From: an uncultured Coriobacteriales bacterium
GTDB lineage: Bacteria > Actinomycetota > Coriobacteriia > Coriobacteriales > UMGS124
Direction: 5' to 3'
DNA: 8,405 bases
Assembly: GCA_903789505.1 (NCBI GenBank)
Contig: CAIFEU010000115.1
Coordinates: 1-8,405 of the forward strand
In this document: positions 1 to 5,829 of the stretch, piece after piece
Layout of the letters: every line of letters begins with the position of its first letter
Numbering within the stretch: the first letter of the stretch is position 1
Translations under genes and position numbers: made by a program
The notes under the pieces: generated by a model
The model's database searches: none
Told to the model about the DNA's origin: nothing
What the model saw: only the letters and a program-made list of their open reading frames with translations

Positions 1-180
1 GCCGGTACCGGAAACACCTATATAACCGCCGAGGAGTTGGGGCCCCCGGCCCCCGCGGCGCCGGCCGCGGAGCCCGTGCCTGCCGCCGCTCCCGAGGCCG
101 ACAAGCCCCGTGCGATGACGCTCCAGGAGGTCCTCGCTCAGTCCAAGGCCGAGGAGGCCGCCGCTGCCAAGCAGGAGTAG
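1..180 (+). CDS. rpsB: C-terminal tail of a probable 30S ribosomal protein S2 (partial, 5' end outside window)
   Basis: The first reading frame is open from base 1 and codes 59 residues before a TAG stop at 178-180. The visible part begins AGTGNTYITAEELG, passes through a low-complexity Ala/Pro/Glu stretch (about residues 15-36) and ends in a charged, probably helical segment (MTLQEVLAQSKAEEAAAAKQE, written here as MTLQEVLAQSK followed by an Ala/Glu-rich end). None of this is a diagnostic S2 domain, so the name rests on position: rpsB lies directly upstream of tsf in most bacteria, and actinobacterial S2 proteins often carry Ala/Glu-rich C-terminal extensions. S2 binds the small ribosomal subunit near S1/bS21 and is needed for mRNA binding. 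Whether this tail is longer than usual cannot be judged from the fragment. Confidence 0.7.
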   Translation, partial: AGTGNTYITAEELGPPAPAAPAAEPVPAAAPEADKPRAMTLQEVLAQSKAEEAAAAKQE

Positions 181-185
181 CCTGC

Positions 186-236
186 AGGTGGCGTGGAGGC
201 GAGCGCGGCAGTGCCGACCAGGCTATCGCGCCACCT
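186..236 (+). repeat. Long-loop inverted repeat downstream of rpsB
   Basis: AGGTGGCG (186-193) is perfectly complementary to CGCCACCT (229-236). The stem can extend inward by three pairs using two G-U wobbles (194-196 with 226-228). A small hairpin, CGGC-AGT-GCCG (206-216), sits inside the loop. No T run follows, so it is not a standard intrinsic terminator. It may protect the 3' end of the upstream mRNA or be a leader element between the two genes. This is only a reading of base complementarity; no folding energy was calculated. Confidence 0.4.
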
Positions 237-254
237 CGTAGCGTAGCAGTTCTT

Positions 255-298
255 CGGGCGCGGGAGACCAAATCCTTCCGCGCCCGTTTGGTATGCTT
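255..298 (+). terminator. Candidate intrinsic terminator or attenuator between rpsB and tsf
   Basis: A perfect 9-bp GC-only stem, CGGGCGCGG (255-263) with CCGCGCCCG (278-286), encloses a 14-base loop and is followed by a moderately T-rich stretch (TTTGGTATGCTT, 287-298). The stem is strong but the T run is broken by G and A, so termination may be partial. This suits the gene pair: S2 and EF-Ts are often co-transcribed, with less read-through into tsf. The T-rich stretch overlaps the putative tsf -10 element. Confidence 0.45.
289..297 (+). promoter_or_regulatory. Possible extended -10 promoter of tsf
   Basis: TGGTATGCT matches the extended -10 pattern TGnTATAAT. The hexamer TATGCT (292-297) matches 4 of 6 bases, including the key A at position 2 and T at position 6. 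No convincing -35 hexamer lies 16-18 bases upstream. If used, transcription would start near 303-305, giving a leader of about 57 bases that contains the hairpin at 313-331 and the tsf ribosome binding site. Confidence 0.35.
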
Positions 299-312
299 CC
301 CTTGTGCTGATA

Positions 313-331
313 GCCCGCCCCTTCGGCGGGC
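313..331 (+). promoter_or_regulatory. Hairpin in the tsf 5' leader
   Basis: GCCCGCC (313-319) pairs perfectly with GGCGGGC (325-331) around the loop CCTTC. It lies 29 bases before the tsf start codon and 17 bases before its Shine-Dalgarno sequence. No T run follows, so termination is unlikely. It could stabilise the leader or bind a regulator. The structure is plain in the sequence, but its function is not known. Confidence 0.5.
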
Positions 332-348
332 GATTCCGTCTTCGAACG

Positions 349-354
349 AAAGGA
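349..354 (+). promoter_or_regulatory. Ribosome binding site of tsf
   Basis: AAAGGA lies 6 bases before ATG 361. It favours that start over an upstream non-ATG start at 304 in the same frame, which would add 19 residues coming from the leader hairpin. Confidence 0.75.
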
Positions 355-360
355 ACAGGA

Positions 361-1233
361 ATGGCTCAGGTTACCGCAGCCCTCGTCAAGCAGCTTCGCG
401 AGATGACCGGTTCGCCTATGATGGAGTGCAAGAAGGCCCTCGTCGAGGCTGACGGCGACATTGACGCCGCGGTCGACGTCCTGCGCAAGGCCGGTGCCGC
501 CAAGGTCATCAAGAAGGCTGGCCGTGCCACCAACGAGGGCGCCGTCATCGCGTACGTGACGCCGGACTGCAAGGCGGGCGCCATCGCCGAGCTGAAGTGC
601 GAGACCGACTTCGTCAGCGGGACCGACCAGTTCAAGGCGCTCGTCGGCAAGATTGCCCAGGCCGTCGCCGTAAACGATCCGGCGGACGTCGACGCCCTGC
701 GCGCGAGCGAGGTTGACGGGGAGACCGTCGACGCCCTGATCACCGAGGGCATCCACAACATGGGCGAGAACATGACGCTCACGCGCTTCGCGCGCCTGTC
801 TGCCGCCGACGGCTACGTCTCGAGCTACGTGCACATGGGTGGCAAGATTGGCGTCGTGTGCGCCTTCTCGCTTGGCAAGCCGGAGACCGCGCAGGCGGAC
901 GAGTTCAAGACGATGGCCCACGACGTCGCCATGCAGGTTGCCGCCGCGCGCCCGATCTCCGCTGTCCGCGAGGACGTGCCTCAGGACGTTATTGACCACG
1001 AGCTGTCCATCTATCGCGCCCAGGCGGCAGAGTCCGGCAAGCCCGAGGCGATTCAGGAGCGCATCGTCCAGGGTAGCCTCGAGAAGTTCTTCAAGGAGAA
1101 CACGCTCGTGAGCCAGCAGTTCGTCAAGGACCCGAGCAAGACGGTCGAGCAGTATGTCAACGAGGTCGCAAAGCAGCTCGGCGACAAGATCGCGATCACT
1201 TCGTTCAGGTGCTTCGCGCTGGGCGAGGAGTAA
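361..1233 (+). CDS. tsf: Translation elongation factor Ts
   Basis: The 290-residue product is EF-Ts, the cytoplasmic exchange factor that releases GDP from EF-Tu so it can rebind GTP and aminoacyl-tRNA. The N-terminal UBA-like domain (about 1-50) carries the family signature LREMTGSPMMECKKAL (12-27). The EF-Tu contact motif TDFV is at 82-85 within ELKCETDFVSGTDQF. The second core subdomain and coiled-coil-like segment follow, and the protein ends DKIAITSFRCFALGEE. The length is close to the E. coli type (283 residues). ATG 361 is chosen because AAAGGA precedes it by 6 bases and MAQVTAALVKQLRE is the standard family N terminus. The signature has Pro (residue 19) where PROSITE-style patterns expect Gly or Ser. 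The gene has its own possible promoter, is closed by a strong terminator, and follows rpsB as usual. Confidence 0.98.
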   Translation: MAQVTAALVKQLREMTGSPMMECKKALVEADGDIDAAVDVLRKAGAAKVIKKAGRATNEGAVIAYVTPDCKAGAIAELKCETDFVSGTDQFKALVGKIAQAVAVNDPADVDALRASEVDGETVDALITEGIHNMGENMTLTRFARLSAADGYVSSYVHMGGKIGVVCAFSLGKPETAQADEFKTMAHDVAMQVAAARPISAVREDVPQDVIDHELSIYRAQAAESGKPEAIQERIVQGSLEKFFKENTLVSQQFVKDPSKTVEQYVNEVAKQLGDKIAITSFRCFALGEE

Positions 1234-1313
1234 GCTCGAGGCGTACTCGCCGACGGTGCCTCCCGCATTGGCACATTGCCATTCTAAAAGGAGCCATCCG
1301 CCGTTTCGCTCTG

Positions 1314-1351
1314 GGGCCGGCCCGTGAGGGTCGGCCCTTTTGTTGTCCTTT
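1314..1351 (+). terminator. Intrinsic terminator of tsf
   Basis: GGGCCGGCCC (1314-1323) pairs with GGGTCGGCCC (1328-1337) as a 10-bp stem with a single G-U wobble and a GTGA loop. It is followed at once by TTTTGTTGTCCTTT. This is a classic Rho-independent terminator. It lies 80 bases after the tsf stop and before the pyrH promoter, so it separates the two transcription units. The 80 bases between stop and stem hold only short 4-5 bp inverted repeats and no clear gene. Confidence 0.88.
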
Positions 1352-1387
1352 GCCGAACGTCGCATGTTCCGTCGAGGCATGAGCCAT

Positions 1388-1398
1388 TCTGCTAGAAT
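1388..1398 (+). promoter_or_regulatory. Extended -10 promoter of the pyrH operon
   Basis: TGCTAGAAT (1390-1398) matches the extended -10 consensus TGnTATAAT, with 5 of 6 bases in the hexamer TAGAAT (1393-1398). No good -35 is seen at 16-18 bases spacing, which is common for extended -10 promoters. It stands just after the tsf terminator. Transcription would start near 1404-1406. A 6-bp hairpin (ACGAGC 1405-1410 with GCTCGT 1420-1425) would then sit at the very 5' end of the mRNA, followed by about 50 bases up to the pyrH start. Confidence 0.6.
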
Positions 1399-1461
1399 CG
1401 ATTCACGAGCATGACGGCGGCTCGTACACCCCCATCGTGCGACCAAATTGACTCAGACGGT

Positions 1462-1467
1462 GAGAGG
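1462..1467 (+). promoter_or_regulatory. Ribosome binding site that decides the pyrH start
   Basis: GAGAGG ends 9 bases before ATG 1477. An in-frame ATG at 1411 has no Shine-Dalgarno sequence and lies only about 6 bases after the predicted transcription start, so it would have to be nearly leaderless. Confidence 0.65.
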
Positions 1468-1476
1468 CCCTCGCAG

Positions 1477-2199
1477 ATGAATGATTACAGGTATCATCGC
1501 GTGTTACTGAAGCTTTCCGGTGAGGCGCTCATGGGGTCCCATGGGTACGGAATCGACCCCGCTGTCGCGGACCGCCTCGCGCATGAGATCACGACGGTGT
1601 GCCAGCGCGGCGTCCAGGTGGCAATCACGGTGGGCGGCGGCAACATCTTCCGAGGTCTTGCGGGCTCCGCCAACGGGATGGAGCGAGCCCAGGCGGACTA
1701 CATCGGCATGCTCGCCACGGTTATGAACGCGCTCGCCCTGCAGGACGCCATCAAGCGCGACGGACAGATGTGCCGCGTGATGAGCGCCATCGAGATGCAC
1801 CAGGTATGCGAGACCTACATCCGCCGGCGTGCCATCCGCCATCTGGAGAAGGGCCGCGTGGTCATCTTCGCCGCAGGCACGGGCAACCCGTACTTCACCA
1901 CAGACACCACGGCGGCGCTGCGTGCCTGCGAGATTGGCGCCGAGTGCCTCATGAAGGCCACTAAGGTCGACGGCATCTACGACAAGGACCCTATGAAGTT
2001 CGAGGACGCCCACCGCTATGAGCGCATCACGTACATGGACGTGATAACGCAGGGGCTGCAGGTCATGGACTCCACGGCGATTACGCTGTGCAATGACAAC
2101 AGCATGCCGATCCTTGTGTTCAACATGGAGAAGGAAGGCAACATCGACCTTGCCCTGCGCGGCGAGGACGTCGGGACCGTTGTCTACAGAGAGGACTAA
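1477..2199 (+). CDS. pyrH: UMP kinase (uridylate kinase)
   Basis: The 240-residue enzyme phosphorylates UMP to UDP with ATP in pyrimidine nucleotide synthesis, in the cytoplasm. It belongs to the bacterial hexameric amino-acid-kinase family and is unrelated to eukaryotic UMP/CMP kinase. Visible motifs are KLSGEAL (12-18, phosphate binding), GGGNIFRG (53-60), the ADYIGMLATVMNALALQD segment (73-90), GTGNPYFTTDT (134-144, UMP binding) and KVDGIYDKDP (163-172). ATG 1477 is chosen because MNDYRYHRVLLKLSGEAL is the usual N terminus and the length then fits the family (235-245). An in-frame ATG at 1411 would add 22 unconserved residues. The gene opens the second transcription unit and lies 5 bases before frr, a pairing found in most bacteria. 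Family members are allosterically regulated by GTP and UTP; nothing in the DNA adds to this. Confidence 0.97.
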   Translation: MNDYRYHRVLLKLSGEALMGSHGYGIDPAVADRLAHEITTVCQRGVQVAITVGGGNIFRGLAGSANGMERAQADYIGMLATVMNALALQDAIKRDGQMCRVMSAIEMHQVCETYIRRRAIRHLEKGRVVIFAAGTGNPYFTTDTTAALRACEIGAECLMKATKVDGIYDKDPMKFEDAHRYERITYMDVITQGLQVMDSTAITLCNDNSMPILVFNMEKEGNIDLALRGEDVGTVVYRED

Positions 2200-2204
2200 C
2201 AACC

Positions 2205-2762
2205 ATGAGCGACGCGATTCAGAACGATGCCATCGGGCGCATGGACAAGGCCATCGACGCCCTCCGCACCGAGTTCGGCAAGGTGCGCACCGGCCGTGCG
2301 AACCCCGCAATCCTCAGCGATTTGCGCATCGACTACTATGGGGTGCCGACCCCCATCACGCAGGTTGCCGGCGTCAAGGCGGCGGATGGTCATCAGCTGG
2401 TCATCGACCCGTGGGACAAGAAGAGCCTGAGCGCGATTGAGAAGGCGATCATGGCCAGCGACCTGGGGATCACGCCCACCAATGACGGAAACGTCATCAG
2501 GCTCCCGTTCCCCGCGCCCTCCGAGGAAGGGCGCAAGGAGATCGTGAAGCAGTGCCGGGAGCTCGCGGAGGAGGCCCGCGTCTCGATTCGCAACGTCCGT
2601 CGTGACGCGAACAACCGCTACGAGCGGCAGGAGAAGGACGGCGAGATCTCCGAGGACGAGGTGAATCGCGGCAAGGCCGCCATCCAGAAGATCACCGACG
2701 GGCACATCGCGACGGTCGATTCGGTCCTGAAGGCAAAAGAGGCCGAGGTCATGGAGGTCTAG
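2205..2762 (+). CDS. frr: Ribosome recycling factor
   Basis: The 185-residue protein matches the exact usual length of RRF. With EF-G it splits the post-termination ribosome so the subunits can be used again. It is tRNA-shaped: a three-helix bundle (about 1-30 and 105-185) with a small beta domain between. Visible hallmarks are RTGRANP (28-34), YYGVPTPITQVAGV (44-57), the beta-domain segment LVIDPWDKKSLSAIEKAI (65-82), NVIRLPFPAPSEEGRKE (96-112) and the conserved SIRNVRRDAN (127-136), which contacts the ribosome. AGAGAGG (2188-2194) lies 10 bases before the ATG, inside the end of pyrH. The gene starts 5 bases after the pyrH stop, and the next gene begins on the base after its own stop, so translational coupling is likely. 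Confidence 0.98.
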   Translation: MSDAIQNDAIGRMDKAIDALRTEFGKVRTGRANPAILSDLRIDYYGVPTPITQVAGVKAADGHQLVIDPWDKKSLSAIEKAIMASDLGITPTNDGNVIRLPFPAPSEEGRKEIVKQCRELAEEARVSIRNVRRDANNRYERQEKDGEISEDEVNRGKAAIQKITDGHIATVDSVLKAKEAEVMEV

Positions 2763-3551
2763 GTGGCCTTTTCGCAGGAAGCTTACAAAGCATACTTTGC
2801 CGACGCGCCCGACGACGTCGACGTCGACGGCATCGACCTCAAGCGGGTCCCCCGTCACATCGCCGTCATCATGGACGGGAACGGCAGGTGGGCGCAGCGG
2901 CGCAACCTCGACCGGGGCTATGGGCATGCGGCGGGCGTGAGCGCGCTCAAGGAGGTCATCACCGCATGCGTTCGTCTGGGAGTGGGCGCGCTGACGGTGT
3001 ACGCCTTCTCGACGGAGAACTGGAACCGCCCGAAGGAGGAGGTCGACCTCCTCATGTCGCTGTTCGCGTCCACCCTGATAGACGAGCTGCCGCTGATGCA
3101 CCGAGAGGACGTCCGCCTCAAGTACCTCGGTGACATGGACGAGCTTCCCGACGACACGCGTGCGACGTTCGAGCGCGGCCTGTCTGAGACGGCGGACCAC
3201 GCCGGCCTCACGCTCGCGGTCGCGGTCAATTACGGCAGCAGGGCCGAGATCGCTCGCGCGGCGCGCATTCTTGCCCGTCGTTGCACGAGCGGCGAGATGG
3301 ACCCCGGGCAGATCGACGAGCAGGCCATCGAGCGGGAGCTCTACACGTTCCCGTTGCCCGATCCCGACCTCCTGATCAGGACCTCGGGCGAGCAGAGGCT
3401 CTCGAACTTCCTGCTGTGGCAGCTCTCGTACACGGAGATGGTGTTCACCGACGTGCTGTGGCCCGACTTCGACCGGTGGGACCTCATGCGCGCGATACTG
3501 ACCTACCAACGCAGGCATCGCAGGTTTGGGGGCGTCTCCGACGATGAGTGA
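2763..3551 (+). CDS. uppS: Isoprenyl transferase (undecaprenyl diphosphate synthase, cis-prenyltransferase)
   Basis: The 262-residue protein belongs to the Z-type prenyltransferase (UppS/IspU) family. It adds isopentenyl diphosphate units to farnesyl diphosphate to make undecaprenyl diphosphate, the lipid carrier for peptidoglycan and other wall polymers, at the inner face of the membrane. Motifs in order: HIAVIMDGNGRWA (32-44) with catalytic Asp38 and the Asn/Arg pocket; GHAAGVSALKEV (54-65); YAFSTENWNRP (80-90); and PDPDLLIRTSGEQRLSNFLL (199-218), the signature that binds the diphosphate, with YTEMVF following at 223-228. A shorter-chain product cannot be excluded from sequence alone. Translation starts at GTG, directly after the frr stop, with GGAGG (2753-2757) 5 bases before it. 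Its 3' end overlaps cdsA by 8 bases. The first 28 residues are acidic and not conserved, but no later start would keep the active site. Confidence 0.96.
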   Translation: MAFSQEAYKAYFADAPDDVDVDGIDLKRVPRHIAVIMDGNGRWAQRRNLDRGYGHAAGVSALKEVITACVRLGVGALTVYAFSTENWNRPKEEVDLLMSLFASTLIDELPLMHREDVRLKYLGDMDELPDDTRATFERGLSETADHAGLTLAVAVNYGSRAEIARAARILARRCTSGEMDPGQIDEQAIERELYTFPLPDPDLLIRTSGEQRLSNFLLWQLSYTEMVFTDVLWPDFDRWDLMRAILTYQRRHRRFGGVSDDE

Positions 3552-4512
3552 CTCCGGCCGTAGCGAGGAGGCGGGCACATCCGACCGCATGGGCACCCCG
3601 CGCCGCGGCGCGGGGGAGGCCCAGGCCGACGACATCGAACCGACCCTGACCGAGAGCCAGATGCCCCTGCCCGACGTGGCAAAGGTCAAGGTTCCCGAGG
3701 ACCATTCCTCGACGCTGCTCAAGCGCATGGTCTCCGGGGCGGTCTACGTCGCCATCAACGCTCTGGCGGTGTACGCGGGGTCCCTCCCGACGGCAATCCT
3801 GATGTCGGTAACGGCGGTGATCACCTGCTGGGAGTTCTATCGGATCATGCGCTCCGACGCGAAGCTTCCCAACCAGCCCGTGGGCCTCGTCTTCGCCTTC
3901 ACGACCCCCCTGGTGGCCATCATCAACCCCGTCTACCTGATCGGCCTCACGTTCCTCCTCGTCCTCGTGCTGGGCATCTGGTACGTCATGAACCTGCGCG
4001 TGCGCATCACCGACCTTGCGGTGACCGTGTTCGGGGTCGTGTACACCAGCCTCATGCTCAGCTCCATCGTGCTGATCCGAGAATCCGCGCAGCCCGGCAT
4101 GGGCGGGTTCTGGCTCACGATCGGCGTCATGGCGAGCATCTGGGCAGGTGACGCGACGGCGTACCTGGTTGGCTCCAAGGTTGGAAGGCACAAGCTCGTC
4201 CCCAAGATCTCGCCCAAGAAGAGCGTCGAGGGCATGGTCGCGGGAATCGTGGGCACGACGCTGGTGTGGGTAATCATCTCTCTGATTCCCGGGACGGGCG
4301 TTCCCATCCAGGTCGCGATTCTGTCGGGCGTCCTGTGCGGGATAACCGGGACGGTGGGGGACCTGGTGGAGTCGCGCATCAAGAGGGGCGCGGGCATCAA
4401 GGACTCCGGGCACATCATGCCCGGCCACGGCGGACTGCTCGACCGCTCCGACTCCCTGCTGTTCGTGGGCGTCACGGCCTACTTCGTTCTTCGCATGACG
4501 GGGGTGCTCTAA
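3544..4512 (+). CDS. cdsA: Phosphatidate cytidylyltransferase (CDP-diacylglycerol synthase)
   Basis: The 322-residue membrane enzyme joins CTP and phosphatidic acid to CDP-diacylglycerol, the precursor of the main phospholipids. About seven or eight hydrophobic segments run from residue 62 to the end. Visible motifs are IWAGDATAYLVGSKVGRHK (199-217), KISPKKSVEG (221-230), and the C-terminal signature from Ser277 to Asp303, with KR (280-281), KD (286-287), PGHGG (293-297) and DRSD (300-303). The Ser in DRSD is odd: the family pattern has a hydrophobic residue or Thr there. The first 58 residues are hydrophilic, acidic and Pro/Gly/Ser rich, probably a disordered cytoplasmic tail not needed for catalysis. 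ATG 3544 overlaps the uppS stop (ATGAGTGA), with a G-rich Shine-Dalgarno near 3528-3533; an in-frame TTG at 3526 is less likely. Placement after uppS is typical (uppS-cdsA-dxr). Confidence 0.96.
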   Translation: MSDSGRSEEAGTSDRMGTPRRGAGEAQADDIEPTLTESQMPLPDVAKVKVPEDHSSTLLKRMVSGAVYVAINALAVYAGSLPTAILMSVTAVITCWEFYRIMRSDAKLPNQPVGLVFAFTTPLVAIINPVYLIGLTFLLVLVLGIWYVMNLRVRITDLAVTVFGVVYTSLMLSSIVLIRESAQPGMGGFWLTIGVMASIWAGDATAYLVGSKVGRHKLVPKISPKKSVEGMVAGIVGTTLVWVIISLIPGTGVPIQVAILSGVLCGITGTVGDLVESRIKRGAGIKDSGHIMPGHGGLLDRSDSLLFVGVTAYFVLRMTGVL

Positions 4513-4515
4513 AGC

Positions 4516-5760
4516 ATGGGTGTCATCTCTTCCACTCCATATCGGTCCGCGATGCCGCGCGGTGTCATCCCCGCGCCGGGCACGACCTTCACCTCTCCGC
4601 GTCCCGTTCGGCTCGTCCTTCTGGGCGCCACCGGGTCGATTGGGAGACAGACCGTCGACGTGTGCCGACGCCACCCCGACCGCGTGAAGCTCGTCGCCGT
4701 CGCGGCGAACTCGTCCGTTGGAAGGATCGTCGACCTCGCGCGCGAGTTCCCCACGATTCGAACGGTCGCCCTGAGCGACGAGTCGTGCGCCGGCAGCGCC
4801 GATCTGGATGGCCTGCCCCGAGGATGCGAGGCACGGTTCGGCAAGGCGCGCGTCGACGAGCTGCCCGCGACGGTGGAGTGCGACGTCGTGCTCAATGCCC
4901 TGTCGGGGTTTGCCGGCATGCGCGCGAGCTTGGCGGCGCTCCAGTCGGGCAGAATCCTGGCACTCGCCAACAAGGAGTCACTCGTCGCCGGCGGTGACCT
5001 CCTGATGCCGCTCGCCTCGCCTGGCAGGCTGCTTCCGGTCGACTCGGAGCACTCAGCGATATTCCAGTGCTTCATGGGGGAGGACCCCTGGAGCGCGACG
5101 CGCATCTGGCTCACCGCCTCCGGGGGACCGTTCTTCGGCATGCGTGCGGAGGAGCTCGACGGCGTCACCGTCGAGGACGCGCTGCGCCATCCCAACTGGA
5201 ACATGGGAAAGCGCATCACGATCGACTCGTCCACGCTGATGAACAAGGGGCTCGAGGTCATCGAGGCACATCACCTGTTCGACATGCCCTACGACGAGAT
5301 ACGCCCCGTCGTTCAGCGCCAGAGCGTCATCCACTCGATGGTCGAGTTCTCCGACGGGTCGGTCAAGGCGCATCTGGGCGCACCCGACATGCGCGTCCCA
5401 ATCCAGCTTGCACTCTCGTTCCCCGGCCGCTGGGACGCGCCTGCCGAGCCGGTCGACTGGGCAAAGCTCGGGCGCATCGACTTCGCCGACCCCGACCTCG
5501 ACGCGTTCCCGTGCCTGCGCATCGCGCTGGCGGCGGGCCGCGTGGGCGGCATCCTGCCCTGCGCCATGAACGCGGCGGACGAGGTGGCGGTGCACGCCTT
5601 CCTTGACGGGCGCATCGGGTACCGGGACATCTCCCGAGTCGTCGCCCGCGTGCTCGACGAGTTCGCGCCCGACGCTGTCGAATCGGTGGAGCAGCTCGAG
5701 CAGGTCGACGCGAGCGCCCGCACGAGGGCACAAGGCGTCGTGTCCCAGCTTGCCAGCTAG
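4516..5760 (+). CDS. dxr: 1-deoxy-D-xylulose 5-phosphate reductoisomerase
   Basis: The 414-residue cytoplasmic enzyme rearranges and reduces DXP to 2-C-methyl-D-erythritol 4-phosphate with NADPH, the first committed step of the MEP isoprenoid pathway and the target of fosmidomycin. Motifs: LGATGSIGRQT (36-46, NADPH fold); LANKESLV (150-157); VDSEHSAIFQ (175-184) with metal ligands Asp176 and Glu178; ASGGPFF (201-207); HPNWNMGKRITIDSSTLMNK (225-244), whose Trp228 corresponds to the flexible lid Trp; and metal ligand Glu247. Every active-site residue I can place is present, at a constant offset of 16 from E. coli numbering. The first 30 residues before the fold are an unconserved extension. ATG 4516, three bases after the cdsA stop, follows a GGGGGTG stretch (about 10 bases away), but ATG 4552 could also serve and would remove 12 residues. 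No C-terminal anomaly is seen. Confidence 0.97.
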   Translation: MGVISSTPYRSAMPRGVIPAPGTTFTSPRPVRLVLLGATGSIGRQTVDVCRRHPDRVKLVAVAANSSVGRIVDLAREFPTIRTVALSDESCAGSADLDGLPRGCEARFGKARVDELPATVECDVVLNALSGFAGMRASLAALQSGRILALANKESLVAGGDLLMPLASPGRLLPVDSEHSAIFQCFMGEDPWSATRIWLTASGGPFFGMRAEELDGVTVEDALRHPNWNMGKRITIDSSTLMNKGLEVIEAHHLFDMPYDEIRPVVQRQSVIHSMVEFSDGSVKAHLGAPDMRVPIQLALSFPGRWDAPAEPVDWAKLGRIDFADPDLDAFPCLRIALAAGRVGGILPCAMNAADEVAVHAFLDGRIGYRDISRVVARVLDEFAPDAVESVEQLEQVDASARTRAQGVVSQLAS

Positions 5761-5814
5761 CCCTGCGCACCGTGCGGGCGGGCGCGGCTGTGCCGGCCCA
5801 TCGAACGACGCATC

Positions 5815-5820
5815 GGAGTG
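5815..5820 (+). promoter_or_regulatory. Ribosome binding site that decides the protease start
   Basis: GGAGTG lies 9 bases before ATG 5830. A GTG at 5818 in the same frame would be part of this site itself and has no other Shine-Dalgarno sequence, so ATG 5830 is the better start. Confidence 0.65.
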
Positions 5821-5829
5821 CCACGATTC

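Noticed and set aside
304..360. Upstream in-frame start for tsf at 304
   Set aside because: It would translate the leader hairpin into 19 unconserved residues and has no ribosome binding site. ATG 361 has one and gives the standard N terminus.
1411..1476. Upstream in-frame start for pyrH at 1411, or a leader peptide
   Set aside because: There is no Shine-Dalgarno sequence, the residues are unconserved, and the frame runs straight into pyrH with no stop. ATG 1477 fits the family length.
2812..2835. Short GTCGAC-type repeat near the start of uppS
   Set aside because: It encodes an Asp/Val stretch (DDVDVDGID) and is explained by codon choice in an acidic linker. It is too short to call a functional repeat.
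2196..3728. Open minus-strand frame of 510 codons opposite frr, uppS and the start of cdsA
   Set aside because: It mirrors well-identified plus-strand genes. Long antisense frames are expected in DNA with G/C-rich third positions, and the translation shows Arg/Asp/Val-rich composition and no family motif.
3484..4674. Open minus-strand frame of 396 codons opposite cdsA
   Set aside because: Its His/Asp/Arg-rich translation is the complement of membrane-helix codons. No motif supports a protein.
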